From NCBI GenBank assembly GCA_001311805.1, contig BBCA01000006.1:21771-85770 (forward strand): a DNA stretch of 64,000 nucleotides. The letters run 5' to 3'. This document shows positions 30,326-40,884 of this stretch, piece after piece. The stretch's first letter is position 1, and each line of letters opens with the position of its first letter. Origin of the DNA: Lentibacillus juripiscarius JCM 12147. GTDB taxonomy: Bacteria > Bacillota > Bacilli > Bacillales_D > Amphibacillaceae. The notes under the pieces were generated by a model. It did not search any database. It was not told the DNA's origin and saw only the letters and a program-made list of their open reading frames with translations. Both the position numbers and the translations under genes were made by a program.

Positions 30326-30625
30326 TTATGAATCAGCGTATTTTTTACCAAATACGGCTTTTTCCAGGTTGGATACTCGTTTTAAAATATCGTAATTGAC
30401 CTGATGATTCGGGGCTGCTGCCCGGCTTTTTGTCTGATCGGACTGTTTCTGCAGCCGCTCATTTTCCTGACGCAGTTTATCTATTTCCTGCTGAAACGCT
30501 TCATAGTCCTGAATGATTGTATCTAGGAATTCATCGACTTCTTCCTGGTGATAGCCACGCATTGCCGTTTTAAATTCTTTTTCCAGAATATCTTTCCCCG
30601 TCATTTGAATGCGGTCCGTATTCAT
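30326..30625 (-). CDS. gpsB: Cell division regulator GpsB
   Basis: A 99-residue DivIVA-like coiled-coil protein coordinating PBP1 between division septum and side wall. The N-terminal lipid/PBP-binding domain reads [20 protein letters not shown] then [20 protein letters not shown]; the C-terminal domain ends [19 protein letters not shown]. The ATG at 30625 has AGAGGTGACT upstream, better than the open frame back to 30670. A PBP1 gene (ponA), its known binding partner, is 3.5 kb away on the other strand. Intact. Confidence 0.95.
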   Translation of the reverse strand: MNTDRIQMTGKDILEKEFKTAMRGYHQEEVDEFLDTIIQDYEAFQQEIDKLRQENERLQKQSDQTKSRAAAPNHQVNYDILKRVSNLEKAVFGKKYADS

Positions 30626-30787
30626 TTCACAGTCACCTCTGTATAACAGTTGATTTTCTATTGATTCCATTCGCGGGCGGACATGCTCATTTTCATTGTA
30701 CTGACAGCTCTCTTAATTTATGCATTCTGCTTAAGTCCCTTTATCAGTATAACATGGATAGAAATGTTTTCCTATAGAAGTATGATG

Positions 30788-30877
30788 GTTAGAAAAACTT
30801 GGCTTTTTCTCCAAGTCTTTAGTGAAAGGCTTCGTTTTAACTTTAAGGTCAACCATAATTTATACTTTCCGGACGTA
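30788..30877. repeat. 90-base intergenic repeat, copy A
   Basis: GTTAGAAAAACTTGGCTTTT through AACCATAATTTATACTTTCC is nearly the same as 63882-63970. Inside, ACTTGG...CCAAGT can pair. It lies between the diverging gpsB and the end of cdd, with no gene of its own. Confidence 0.8.
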
Positions 30878-30896
30878 CAAAAGAAGCCGACCCATG

Positions 30897-31309
30897 TCAG
30901 CTTCCTCCTTGGCTTGCGTCCATATCGTCAGATCGGAATGAAAATGGCAGCAGTTCTTCCATTGTCAGTGTTTTCACATCGTTATGTGCGTTCGTCAAAT
31001 GTATGTTCAGACCACTGTCAAAAAACTCACTCATGACCTGCCGGCAAGAACCGCACGGCGGGACGGGGCGCGCTGTATCAGCGGCGACAGCCATCTCGAG
31101 AAATGAATGTTCTCCATCGGCAACAGCCCTGAAGATAGCCACCCGCTCTGCGCAGCAGCTCACTGGATACGCGGCGTTTCGATGTTGCACCCGGTATATA
31201 CCTTGCCGGAAGCAGTTTTTACCGCAGCACCGACAGGGAATTGGGAATAAGGGACATAAGCTTTTGCGAGCATATCTTTTGCTTTGGCAATCAAATCATT
31301 GCGCTGCAT
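30897..31309 (-). CDS. cdd: Cytidine deaminase, one frameshift
   Basis: Deaminates cytidine and deoxycytidine in pyrimidine salvage. N-terminus AKAKDMLAKAYVPYSQFPVG then AAVKTASGKVYTGCNIEN; the zinc site is CCAERVAIFRA (complete only after correcting a missing A near 31175) and PCGSCRQVMSEF. About 137 residues, the family length. ATG at 31309 follows AAAGGGGGAGAG. Here it lies between gpsB and yppE; in B. subtilis it is near era, so this is a different position. Confidence 0.92.
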
Positions 31310-31378
31310 ACCGGACTCTCCCCCTTTACACTGAAATGGAAACTAATTATAAAAGAATACCTGTTACTTGTAAAGCTT

Positions 31379-31735
31379 TCAATCCTCCTCCAGCTCGTCC
31401 AGGAGTTTATCGAGGATGAAATGGATGGAGTGATTCAGCTCCATATAACGTTTCCGCTTCACATCTACATAAAAACTGTGCATCATCAATAATTCCATGT
31501 TTTCTTTAGTGGATGTTACTTGCTGGGGATGCAGATTGACGTGACGCTGTTTAACGGCATACAGTGCATGATCTTCCCAGTCCTTCAGGAGGTTATAAAT
31601 GGGTTCTGTATATGTTTTTACCATTTGGAAAAACGCTTTATCCTTTCTGCTTTCCGGCGGCTTATTCGCATTGTAGATTTCTTCAAGCTTATTCAAATGG
31701 TATTGAAATTGCTGTGTCTGCTGTAATAGTTCCAT
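31379..31735 (-). CDS. yppE: YppE family protein (DUF1798)
   Basis: A 118-residue helical protein. The conserved part is VKTYTEPIYNLLKDWEDHAL, then LHPQQVTSTKENMELLMMHS and the C-terminal SIHFILDKLLDELEE, which follow the YppE pattern (HP.Q..ST.EN). Function unknown. Position near yppC, sspM, recU and gpsB agrees with the B. subtilis ypp cluster. Intact frame. No membrane segments. Confidence 0.75.
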   Translation of the reverse strand: MELLQQTQQFQYHLNKLEEIYNANKPPESRKDKAFFQMVKTYTEPIYNLLKDWEDHALYAVKQRHVNLHPQQVTSTKENMELLMMHSFYVDVKRKRYMELNHSIHFILDKLLDELEED

Positions 31736-31821
31736 ACTGAAATCCTGCCTTTTTCTTTACTAATCCCTGCAGGAAATAGTGTATCATTTTAGCATCAGAA
31801 ATGCATGCATCTGTCAGCATA

Positions 31822-32109
31822 TTAGGATGATTGCTTTACTTCTTCGGTGAAGTCAGCGTTATCGGATGGGGACGGATAATTAGCATCTTGCGTTTGTACG
31901 TGTGTTTTTACCAGTTTTTCTATCCTGAATTGAGCCCGGCTCAGTTCATCTTTATTGGTTCGGAATTGGTCCCTGACACTGTTATCTGCTGCCATGGCGA
32001 TTTTGTTCCATGAGTCGCAGCTGATCAGCCATCCCCCGTTATAGCATCTGCAAAAATGTTGCTTATCGGTCCCTTCGCTCATTCCCCTGGGCAATCTTAT
32101 TTCTGTCAT
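31822..32109 (-). CDS. Small unknown protein in the ypp cluster
   Basis: About 95 residues from ATG 32109, preceded by GGGAAGGTGAA. It has two cysteines in HFCRCYNGGWLISCDSW near the N-terminus, then a charged helix (RDQFRTNKDELSRAQFRIEK) and a polar acidic tail. I do not recognise the family. The position is that of the short variable genes between yppC and yppE in related genomes. The frame is open, but a hidden frameshift cannot be ruled out. Confidence 0.5.
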   Translation of the reverse strand: MTEIRLPRGMSEGTDKQHFCRCYNGGWLISCDSWNKIAMAADNSVRDQFRTNKDELSRAQFRIEKLVKTHVQTQDANYPSPSDNADFTEEVKQSS

Positions 32110-32258
32110 CCGTTTCACCTTCCCTTTCATCAGTTACTCATTACTTCGGCGAAAACCTGCCCTTCCCTGCCTGCTCGACAAAACTAGAAGAATAATGGCA
32201 AAACCAGTGTATATTCGCTCGACCTCAGGCAAACTAACAAGGAAAGGAGGGTAACAGG

Positions 32259-32360
32259 ATGGAAAACAAACCGTCACAACAAAAACAAACAAACATCACC
32301 AGAAGAAAGAAAACCGCACCCGGGACAAAATTGGATGGACCTAACCGGCCGTCCACGTAA
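32259..32360 (+). CDS. sspM: Small acid-soluble spore protein SspM
   Basis: Only 33 residues: MENKPSQQKQTNITRRKK, ending KLDGPNRPST. The C-terminal GGPNRPST-like end, small size and location beside yppC/recU identify SspM, a minor spore core protein made late in the forespore. GGAAAGGAGGG lies 6-8 bases before the ATG. A hairpin terminator follows 17 bases after the stop. It shows the organism forms endospores. Transcription by sigma-G is expected but I see no clear promoter. Confidence 0.85.
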   Translation: MENKPSQQKQTNITRRKKTAPGTKLDGPNRPST

Positions 32361-32377
32361 ATTGCTATCTGTAAAAA

Positions 32378-32408
32378 TCGGCATTCGCTCATCATTTGCG
32401 AATGCCGA
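32378..32408. terminator. Bidirectional terminator between sspM and yppC
   Basis: A perfect 11-base stem, TCGGCATTCGC and GCGAATGCCGA, with a 9-base loop between two converging genes. Confidence 0.88.
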
Positions 32409-32420
32409 TATATATTTCCG

Positions 32421-33375
32421 TCATGTTGAGTCAGGTGTGAAGACGCCTTTAAGATGACTATATGCGTATAATAGTTTTCTTCTGTTATAAAAAGACTTTT
32501 TATTCCGGAATCAGGCTTAGCGGATATTGGATTGGTCCATTTTCGTTTAACCCCCCTGATTTTGTGCCAGTCCTTGCGAATAATATCCTGATGGGTTATG
32601 ACAGGATAGACAGACCTTAAAAAGGGGCTTTCTCGAAAGGACTGTGAAAAACTGTTCATAGTCACGACGAGATCCGGTGTGTTCCCTCGTCAGCACAAAA
32701 TCAAGCAGCGAATCATATACAGCTGGATGAAACACGATGGAAGCAATCCGTTTGCCCATGTCTATCCGTTTATTGATATTCGTGAAATCATGAACAAAGC
32801 TCCATAAAGCCTTCCGAACCTGTCGGGAAGGAGAACGGCATTTAACAATAGCATATCCTGCAAAAGGTATGGCAGACGCATAAAATGCGATACTGAAAAT
32901 AATCCTGTTTGATGACCGGAGAATGGATAACATTTTGTTCATTAATAATCAAAGCAGTCATCAGACGGTTCCGGTCACTGTGCTTCCAAAAGTAATCCCA
33001 TTCTTTTTTCATGAAACGTGATACACGAAATCGGGATAATAGATGGAACAATGGCTGGTTGTAGTGGATGGACAGTGCGTAAGTAAGCAGTTGTGGGTAT
33101 GCATCTGAAAAAATGAGCCAATTTGCCCGTTCGTATGTCATGAAGAGACGGTTACGCTGTTTAGTGGACAGTATTTTTCGGAACGGCGACAAGTGAAGAT
33201 CTGTCATATTCCAGCCGGCATTACGGGACACCATGCTGGCCAACAAAGCCCATTTCATTTCAGGGTATTGCATGTAGAAGTTTTGATAGGCCTTTGTCCG
33301 GGAAATGTTATCCGCGTTATGCTTTTTCGTTTCAGATAGTATATAATGAAGGTGTTCGTCCTTGGTTTCGCGCAT
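32421..33375 (-). CDS. yppC: DUF2515 family protein YppC, frameshifted
   Basis: About 318 residues. The conserved N-terminal half is ISRTKAYQNFYMQYPEMKWA, then LLASMVSRNAGWNMTDLHLS and LFMTYERANWLIFSDAYPQL, the DUF2515 signature. The second half (RKALWSFVHDFTNINKRIDM, VITHQDIIRKDWHKI) needs shifts near 32940, 32650, 32530 and 32465. The end at 32421 is chosen because the frame ending GVFTPDST stops just before the shared terminator and gives the usual length. ATG at 33375 follows TTGGAGGTC. Function unknown. Divergent from recU. Confidence 0.82.
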
Positions 33376-33400
33376 GAGAGTGACCTCCAAACAAGGTTTA

Positions 33401-33428
33401 TAGTCAATAAAGGGTTTTTTGATATGAT
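33401..33428 (+). promoter_or_regulatory. Possible promoter of recU-ponA
   Basis: TATGAT at 33423-33428 lies 16 bases after TAGTCA at 33401; the -35 match is poor. It is 25 bases before the recU start, in the gap shared with yppC. Confidence 0.35.
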
Positions 33429-33453
33429 ACAGTAACATGCGGAGGGAGTATAC

Positions 33454-34062
33454 ATGCACTATCCAAATGGAAGAAAGAACAACCATACTTACAAGACCTT
33501 GTCGATTGCAAACCGGGCCCAGGGATTCAGCAACCGGGGCATGACACTTGAGGAAGATATCAATGCAGCTAATACTTATTATCGTGACATGGACAAAGCA
33601 GTTATTCACAAAAACCGACCCCCATTCAGGTGGTCAATGTCCATTATCCGAAGCGAAGTGCTGCCGTCATTACAGAAGGCTATTTCAAACAGCCTTCTAC
33701 GACTGATTACAACGGTATTTACCGCGGAAGGCATATTGATTTTGAAGCAAAAGAAACCAAAATAAAACACGATTCCCGCTTGCGAATATTCATGAGCACC
33801 AGATCAGGCACATGAAATCGATAGCGAAACAGGGAGCGGTTTGTTTTCTTATTATTCGATTCTCAGCCTATGAGGAGACCTATTATATGCCGGCTGAGGT
33901 GCTATTCCGATACTGGGATGCTCAATTTAACGGCGGAAAGAAATCCATTCGTTACGAAACGATCGTAAAAGAAGGATATCTAGTACCATTTCACTACCAG
34001 GCAAGGGTAAATTATCTGGCAGTTATCGATAAGCTTTATTTTAGATTGGAGGAGAATGAGCA
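33454..34062 (+). CDS. recU: Holliday junction resolvase RecU, frameshifted
   Basis: Cuts Holliday junctions during recombinational repair. It opens [15 protein letters not shown], then [20 protein letters not shown]; after a shift near 33620 come [20 protein letters not shown] and the catalytic IDFEAKETK, and after another near 33770, [28 protein letters not shown] precedes the ATG. About 200 residues. The exact stop is unclear: the last frame reads through into ponA, so an indel near 34040 is likely. It is followed at once by ponA, the order known in Bacillus. Confidence 0.9.
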
Positions 34063-36879
34063 ATGGCAGAAAATGGCCAATCTCGTACAGCAAGAAGGAA
34101 ACAAAAAAAAAGCGTCCAAAAACCATTGTGGAAAAAAAAATAGCATTATGGACTATCGTTGCTATGCTGGCAATCGGAATTGGTGTCGGTGCCCTTTTCA
34201 CCTATTATATTGCCACCGCACCGGATATTGATGCATCTAAAACTGGATACACCGTTTTCATCGAAATTATATGACAAAGATGGCGAGTTGTTTGCCGATT
34301 TAGGCAGGAAACAGCGAACGAAGGTTGAATTTGATGATTTGCCGCAAGTGCTGATTGATGCTGTGACCGCCACCGAAGATGCCAGGTTTTTTGATCACCC
34401 AGGTATTGATGTATGGCGAATTGGCGGAGCAGTAGTCGCCAATATAACAGATGGGTTCGGATCTGAAGGTGCCAGTACTATTACCCAGCAGGTTGTCGAG
34501 AAGTCATTCCTGTCACCAGAGAAAAAATCAGTCTTAAAGTTCAGGAAATGTGGCTGGCATTGCAGCTGGAACGGAAATATTCCAAAGAGCGCATACTGGA
34601 AATGTATTTAAATAAAATCTTTTACGGCAACCAGGCCTATGGCGTCGCAAAAGCTGCGGAGGTCTATTTTGGGAAAACAGATCTGAATGAATTGACACTG
34701 CCTGAAGCTGCCATTCTTGCCGGATTGCCTCAGCGCCCTACTGCATATAATCCGTTTAAGAACCCGGATTTAATGAAAGACCGAATGAACACTGTTCTGC
34801 ATTTGATGGTCGAGCATGGAAAAATAACGGAAAAAGAAGCAGAGGAAGCAAGACAGGTAGATATTCCTTCCCTTCTTACAGATGAAAAGCCCGATTCGAC
34901 TAAATACCAGGCATTTGTGCAGCAAGTAAGGAAGGAAGTCGAGCAGAAGGTGGATGGCGCTGATATTTACACGGATGGGTTAAAAATTTATACAACCATC
35001 GATACTGATGCACAAGAACATGTCGAATTTTTACTGTCGGACAGTGAAGATAATCCAATCAGCTATCCTGAACCTGTTGTTAATCCAGATAGTGATGAAG
35101 GTGAAAAAGTAGGGGCGGAAGCCGGGATGACAGTGCTGGATACGAAAACGGGTGCCGTTCGGGCAATCGGCGGAGCTCGTAATGGACTGGAAAGTCAAGG
35201 ATTTAATCATGCAACGCAAATGGAGCGGCAGCCCGGTTCAACGTTTAAACCAATTATGGATTATGGCCCTGCGATTGAAAATATGCAGTGGTCCACCTAT
35301 CATCAGCTGAATGATGATGGTCCATATGACATTGCAGGAAGCGGCGGAAAGCAAATTGAAACGTGGGCTGATTCCTACTTTGGGTGGGTCACAGCAAGGT
35401 ATGCCCTGCAGCAGTCACTCAACGTCCCTGCTGTAAAAACATTCGAGGAAGTCGGCCAGAAAAATGCAAAAGCATTTGCTGAAAAGTTGGGAATTGGGTT
35501 TGGGGACAATAACGTTAAGCTGACAGATGCCATTGGTGGGAATATTGGCACGAACCCACTGGAACTTGCTGGAGCATACCGCGCTTTTGCCAACGGAGGC
35601 ATTTATAATGAGCCGTATACAGTGACAAAGTTGAATTTCCGGAAAGTGGAAAAACCGTTAACCTGAAGCCGGAACCTGAAGCGGTCATGTCCGATTCCAC
35701 GGCATATATGATTACGGATATGCTTAAATCGGTCGTTCAACAAGGGACGGGTGAACTGGCCAATATCCCTGATCTTCCGATTGCTGGAAAACGGGAACCA
35801 CAACCAGACCTGATGTCGAGGGCTCCCCTGACGCGTGGTTCAGTGGTTACAGCACAAATTACACGATATCAGTCTGGACCGGTTATGATAATAATAACAT
35901 TGGCTTGCAGGGTGCAGAGACGAAGATTCCGCTCACTTTGTTCAAACATACAATGTCTGAACTGTCAAAAGGTATGGAGACACCCGACTTTACTAAACCA
36001 GATTCAGTAGTTGAAGTTGCCGTTGAGGAAGGCTCAAGGCCGGCAAAACTGCCAAGTGACTATACACCGGAATCGCAAATCGTTACGGAACTGTTTGTTA
36101 AAGGAACAGAACCAACGAAAACATCAGATAGATATGATCAGCTGGACCCTGTTAAAGACTTGAAAGCAACATTTGATAAAGAATCGAATTCCATTCAGGC
36201 AGAGTGGAAATATGACACGGAACAAGAAGTTTCATTTAAAGTAAGTGCCAGTGTTGATGGAGGGCAAAAGCAAGAATTGTCATCAACCGAAGAAACGTCG
36301 ATTGAAATAGCCAATGTGGAACCAGGTACAGAATATGAAATCCAGGTTGTTGCAGCCAGCGGTAAAACAGAAGGTAATACAAGTGAGCCAGCAACAACAA
36401 CCGTAAAAGTTCCGGAAGACATGGAAGACGACGAAGATGAGGAAGAAGATGGCGACGAAAAGGAAAATGAAGGAGGAAATATCCCAGCGATTGGTTCTCT
36501 AAGTGCAAAGCCGATACCGTCTGAAGTAGCTATTGATGTCTCCTGGCAATACAATGGCCCTCCCGTACAATATGAAGTGACGGTTTCGCAAGGTGGAACC
36601 CCGATTCAGACCCAAACGGTCGGTACAAAAGGAATTGTCATCGAAGGAAACGGTGTGCAACCGGGGCAAACCTACTCGATAACGGTTGTCCCTGTTGGTC
36701 AGAATGGTGCAAACCAAGGTGTTAACGGGGAAGCGAAAAGTACAGAAGTCACCATACCACAGTCTGATGAAGGTGGTTCAGATGATGGGGGCTCAGATGA
36801 AGGCAGTTCAGATGGTGGCAGTTCCGATGAAGAAGAAACAGGTGGCGAAGAAGATACAGAAGAAAAAGAATCCGCCTGA
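34063..36879 (+). CDS. ponA: Penicillin-binding protein 1A/1B (PonA), frameshifted
   Basis: Main class A peptidoglycan synthase. A basic cytoplasmic N-terminus (TARRKQKKSVQKPLWKKK) and one membrane helix precede GT51 (TATEDARFFDHPGIDVWRIG, EGASTITQQVVEKSFLSP). The transpeptidase has QPGSTFKPIMD, SLN in QQSLNVPAV and IAGKTGTT, the last restored by adding one A to a run near 35790. At the C-terminus are fibronectin-type-III-like segments (VKDLKATFDKESNSIQAEWK; VAIDVSWQYNGPPVQYEV) and a Ser/Gly/Asp/Glu-rich tail. Frameshifts near 34140, 34245, 34540, 35645, 35790 and 35880. About 930 residues. GGAGGAG precedes ATG 34063. Confidence 0.93.
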
Positions 36880-36887
36880 CACGATGA

Positions 36888-36922
36888 AAAGAGGCAGCTT
36901 CTAATCTAGAAGCTGCCTCTTT
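36888..36922. terminator. Bidirectional terminator between ponA and nth
   Basis: A perfect 15-base inverted repeat AAAGAGGCAGCTTCT and AGAAGCTGCCTCTTT with a 5-base loop, between converging genes. Confidence 0.95.
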
Positions 36923-36937
36923 CATTCACTGTTCAAA

Positions 36938-37588
36938 TCATTTCTCTTTTTTCATACGCTTCTGTCCTTCCCGGCAAAGATCAAGCAGCGGACATTCCGG
37001 GCATTGCGGGTTTCTTGCCTTGCAATGGTACCGGCCAAAGAAAATCATCCGATGATGTGTGGCCGCCCAAGCCTCTTTTGGCACCTTTCTCATCAATGTC
37101 TCTTCTACTTCCAGAACGGAATCTTTCCAGCGGCATATGCCCAGGCGTTTTGCAACTCGTTCTACATGTGTATCAACAGCGATAGCTGGTTCATTAAATG
37201 CAACTGATGCCACAACATTAGCGGTTTTCCGGCCGACACCCGCTAATTTCATCAACTCTTCCTTTGATTTTGGTACTTCCCCGCCATAATCGTCAATCAG
37301 CATTTGACACAGTTTGCGGATATTTTTGGCTTTGTTGCGGTACAGCCCGATTGACTTTATATCCTGTTCAAGTTCCGATAATGGAACGGCCAGATAGTCT
37401 TCTGGTGTTTTATACTTGTCAAACAATGATGCTGTAACCTTATTGACAAGATTATCTGTACACTGGGCGGATAATAAGACGGCGATGACAAGTTCAAATG
37501 GGTTCTGGTGGTCCAACTCACACTGTGCTTCCGGATACATTTCCTCCATCACTTCAAGACAGTGCTGCACTTGTTTCTTATTCAGCAT
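36938..37588 (-). CDS. nth: Endonuclease III
   Basis: DNA glycosylase/AP lyase removing oxidised pyrimidines. The helix-hairpin-helix is MKLAGVGRKTANVVASVAFN with the catalytic Lys; the catalytic Asp is in AVDTHVERVAKRLG; the [4Fe-4S] loop is CKARNPQCPECPLLDLC (C-x6-C-x2-C-x5-C). 216 residues, intact. Start ATG 37588, with the GGAGGAGG inside the end of dnaD as ribosome site 10 bases upstream; the frame extends to a TTG at 37612 that I reject. Coupled with dnaD. Confidence 0.96.
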   Translation of the reverse strand: MLNKKQVQHCLEVMEEMYPEAQCELDHQNPFELVIAVLLSAQCTDNLVNKVTASLFDKYKTPEDYLAVPLSELEQDIKSIGLYRNKAKNIRKLCQMLIDDYGGEVPKSKEELMKLAGVGRKTANVVASVAFNEPAIAVDTHVERVAKRLGICRWKDSVLEVEETLMRKVPKEAWAATHHRMIFFGRYHCKARNPQCPECPLLDLCREGQKRMKKEK

Positions 37589-37593
37589 TCCTC

Positions 37594-38274
37594 CTATTCC
37601 TCCTCCAGCCAATTATAATAAATGGATGTATCCCGTTTTTCTTCCGAGGGCTCTTTTTTGCCTGACTGGGCTTCATGAAAAGCTTTACTGGCCTCCCGAG
37701 CCTGCTCAACAGAATGAATTCCTTTCTTTTTCCACTCACGGAGAATCCGGTCAATATATTTGAAGTTAAGTTTTCCCATGAGCACCGACTCCCGCAATGC
37801 CGCTTTAATCAATGCAGGTGCCAGATCATCCTCATCAAGCCACGAATTAATCATCTCGATTTCAAAAGGAGATAATGGCCTTCCAAATTCCTGTTCGAAT
37901 AAAATAAAGATCGTCCCGTCGTGTTCCTCCGTTGTATCTTGCTGCTCTTCAGAGAACAATTTCTCCCAGAGCGGATTCAAACTATAAGCTTCTGTTAGCC
38001 GATTTTGTTCATTTTTCAGCTGCTCAATGGATAAAAAGTTCTGTTGAATTAGCTTTCGCAGTATGTTAGCACAGTCCTTCTCACTAATGGTAAGATGTGC
38101 CGCCAGGTCTCCCGGGGTTGGGAATTCATTATTTTCCTGCATAAAGCGGACAAGCTGCAGCATAATCATTACTTCTGTTTCATTCAGTCCGAGTGATGTA
38201 TACCGTTCGAGCAGCCTTACAGGTATTTGCACCTGATTCAGTAAAATTTCCTGAAATGAAATGAATTTAGTCAT
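37594..38274 (-). CDS. dnaD: DNA replication initiation protein DnaD
   Basis: Primosome protein that with DnaB loads the replicative helicase at oriC and at restarted forks. 226 residues, intact. The N-terminal winged helix spans about 1-100 (LNETEVMIMLQLVRFMQEN, FPTPGDLAAHLTISEKDC); the DnaB2/DnaD C-terminal domain has FEQEFGRPLSPFEIEMINSW and KYIDRILREWKKKGI, including the YxxxILxxW motif. It starts 44 bases beyond the asnS terminator and ends 6 bases before nth. Confidence 0.96.
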   Translation of the reverse strand: MTKFISFQEILLNQVQIPVRLLERYTSLGLNETEVMIMLQLVRFMQENNEFPTPGDLAAHLTISEKDCANILRKLIQQNFLSIEQLKNEQNRLTEAYSLNPLWEKLFSEEQQDTTEEHDGTIFILFEQEFGRPLSPFEIEMINSWLDEDDLAPALIKAALRESVLMGKLNFKYIDRILREWKKKGIHSVEQAREASKAFHEAQSGKKEPSEEKRDTSIYYNWLEEE

Positions 38275-38317
38275 AGGGATTGATACACCTCATTCCTTAA
38301 TATGCCACCTAAGAGAT

Positions 38318-38346
38318 AAAACCCCTTGCGCTGGGCAAGGGATTTT
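38318..38346 (-). terminator. Terminator of asnS
   Basis: AAAACCCCTTGC and GCAAGGGATTTT form a stem with one mismatch and a 5-base loop, between asnS and dnaD. Confidence 0.75.
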
Positions 38347-38374
38347 ACAACATACACTATTGCCATGTCAACAC

Positions 38375-39668
38375 TCACGGATAAAGGCGATTCAAAAGCC
38401 TTGGGAATGGAATCGTCTCACGCACATGTTCCACCCCGGCAATCCATGCAACCGTCCGTTCCAGTCCAAGTCCAAAGCCGGAATGTGGTACACTGCCGTA
38501 TTGCCGCAGTTCCAGATACCATTGGTAGGCAGGTCCGGATAAATCATGTTCCTCATAACGCTGTTTCATTAATTCAGGATCATCAATCCGTTGCGAACCG
38601 CCAACAACTTCCCCATATCCTTCCGGTGCAATGAGATCCGCGCATAGAACAACTTCCGGACGCTCCGGATCAGGCTTCATGTAAAATGCCTTTATGTCAG
38701 CCGGGTAATTGGTGATGAAGACTGGTTTGTCAAAGCTTTCAGCGATGGCTGTTTCGTGCGGCGCACCAAAGTCTTCTCCCCACTCAATATCATCAAATCC
38801 CTTTTCTTTTAATAACTGTACGGCATCATCATAACTGATTCTTGGAAATGGTGCCTGGATTGTTTCTAATTTTGTGGTATCACGGCCGAGTGTCTGCAGC
38901 TCAAGTGAGCAGTTTTTAAGAACAGACTGCACGACAAAACTGACATACTGTTCTTGTATTTCCAGGCTTTCTTCATGATCGACAAAGGCCATTTCCGGTT
39001 CAATCATCCAAAACTCAATCAAATGCCGGCGCGTTTTGGATTTTTCTGCGCGGAATGTCGGTCCAAATGAGAAAACTTTCCCTAGAGCCATTGCAGCTGC
39101 CTCCATATAGAGCTGCCCGCTTTGGGATAAGTAAGCATCCTCATCAAAATATTTGGTATGGAATAATTCGGTTGTACCTTCTGCAGAAGCACCAGTCAAA
39201 ATCGGTGCGTCCACCTTCATATAGCCATTTTCATTAAAGTATTGATACGTCGCCCTGATAATTTCGTTTCTGATTTTCATCACCGCATGCTGACGGCTGG
39301 AGCGAAGCCATAAATGGCGATGATCCATTAAAAATTCAGTTCCGTGTTCTTTCGGCGTGATTGGGTAGTCTGAAGCTTCCTGGATCAGTTCAATATCCGT
39401 CACCTGCATTTCATAACCGAATGGAGACCGTTTATCCTCAACAATTATGCCGGTTATGTACATGGATGATTCCTGATTTAAATTTTTGGCAAGCTGGAAC
39501 ACTTCTTCGGTGACATCATTTTTGGCAACAACTCCCTGAATAAATCCAGTCCCATCCCGCAGCTGCAGAAATGCAATTTTTTCCGCTTGACCGTTTATTC
39601 GTCAGCCATACACCAATGGTGACTTCTTGCCCTTCGTATGCTGGTACTTGTGCTATGGTTGTTTTCAT
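38375..39668 (-). CDS. asnS: Asparaginyl-tRNA synthetase, one frameshift
   Basis: Class II synthetase charging tRNA-Asn. The OB-fold N-terminal domain ([20 protein letters not shown] then LRDGTGFIQ) joins the catalytic domain after a shift near 39600. Motif 2 is [20 protein letters not shown]; motif 3 is [15 protein letters not shown]. 431 residues with the shift corrected, as in B. subtilis. ATG at 39668 follows TTGGAGGTAGC. It is in one unit with aspB and ypmB, 20 bases after aspB. Confidence 0.95.
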
Positions 39669-39688
39669 ACATTGCTACCTCCAATAAG

Positions 39689-40872
39689 CTATGATTGATG
39701 GTTTAATACAAATCGTTTAATTCGCTGGCTCGCTTCTTTCAATGCGTCACTGGAAACGGCGTAGGATAAACGCACATTTTCATGTGCCCCGAAACCGGTG
39801 CCAGGGACAAGGGCAACTTTTTCTTCCTCCAGTAAGGCTTTCACCCAGTCATCAACGGTCCGGTATCCATTCCTATTCATGGCTTCCTCGACATTCGGGA
39901 ATAAATAAAAGGCTCCTTTTGGTTTTACACAGGAGATGCCAGGGATGTCCTGCAACAGCCCATACAGTAATTCCAGCCGTTCTGCGAAAATTTGCCGCAT
40001 TTCTAAGTTCGAGTCACCTTCTGAACGGTAAGCGGCAAGGGCTGCATATTGTGCAATGGACGTAGGATTGGATGTTGAATGGGATGCAAGATTAGTCATT
40101 GGCTTAATCAGTTCCGACGGCCCTGCGGCATATCCAATTCTCCATCCTGTCATGGCATGTGATTTGGAAACTCCATTGATGATGACTGTCTGCTCTTTTA
40201 ACGACGCAGATATTTCTGCGATGGAAACATGACTGTCATCGGTATATATCAGTTTCTCATAAATTTCATCTGACACAATCAGAATATTATGCTTTAAACA
40301 AATGTCGCCGATTTTACGCAATTCCTCTTTGCTATAGACCATTCCTGTCGGGTTGTTCGGTGAATTAATGATGACAGCCTTCGTTTTGCTGTGATGGCCT
40401 CTTCAATTTGTTCAGGTGTTATTTTAAAGCTGTTTTGTTCGGTTGCACTGACTATCACCGGCTTGCCTCCAGCCAGTTTAATCTGTTCCGGATAACTTAC
40501 CCAATATGGCGCAGGCACAATCACTTCATCATCTTTGTTCAATAAAACTTGAAAAAGTGTGTACAAGGCATGTTTGGCTCCGGTTGTGACGATAATTTCT
40601 TCCGGTGTGTAGCTGAGTCCATTATCCGTCTGAAACTTGTCCACAATTGCTTGTTTTAACTCCGGTATCCCTCCGGAAGGCGTATATTTGGTGAAACCAT
40701 TTCGCATAGCATCTTCGGCTGCGTCCAGAATGTTTTCGGGTGTATTGAAATCGGGTTCTCCAGCGCCCAGTCCGATAACGTCGTGACCTTGCTTTTTCAA
40801 TTCATTTGCTTTAGCCGTAATTGCCAGTGTTGATGAAGGGGAAAGTGTTTTCACCCTATTTGCTAGTTCCAT
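39689..40872 (-). CDS. aspB: Aspartate aminotransferase, one frameshift
   Basis: PLP enzyme interconverting aspartate and oxaloacetate, class I subgroup Ib. It opens MELANRVKTLSPSSTLAITA; the PLP Lys is in INGVSKSHAMTGWRIGYAAG, substrate residues in GAGEPDFNTPE and SPNNPTG, with the C-terminal Arg in NVRLSYAVS. Frameshift near 40392 just before AVIINSPNNPTG. About 394 residues. TTAGGAGGTTG precedes the ATG. The aspartate made here supplies AsnS-linked asparagine and DapB-linked lysine pathways. Confidence 0.95.
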
Positions 40873-40884
40873 CTAATCAACCTC

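Noticed and set aside
30683..31036. 117-codon plus-strand frame with a hydrophobic start
   Set aside because: It crosses the 90-base repeat and the end of cdd; no ribosome site and no recognisable domain.
31822..32109. Assignment of the small protein to yppD or yppF
   Set aside because: Position is suggestive, but I could not match any conserved residues, so no name was given.
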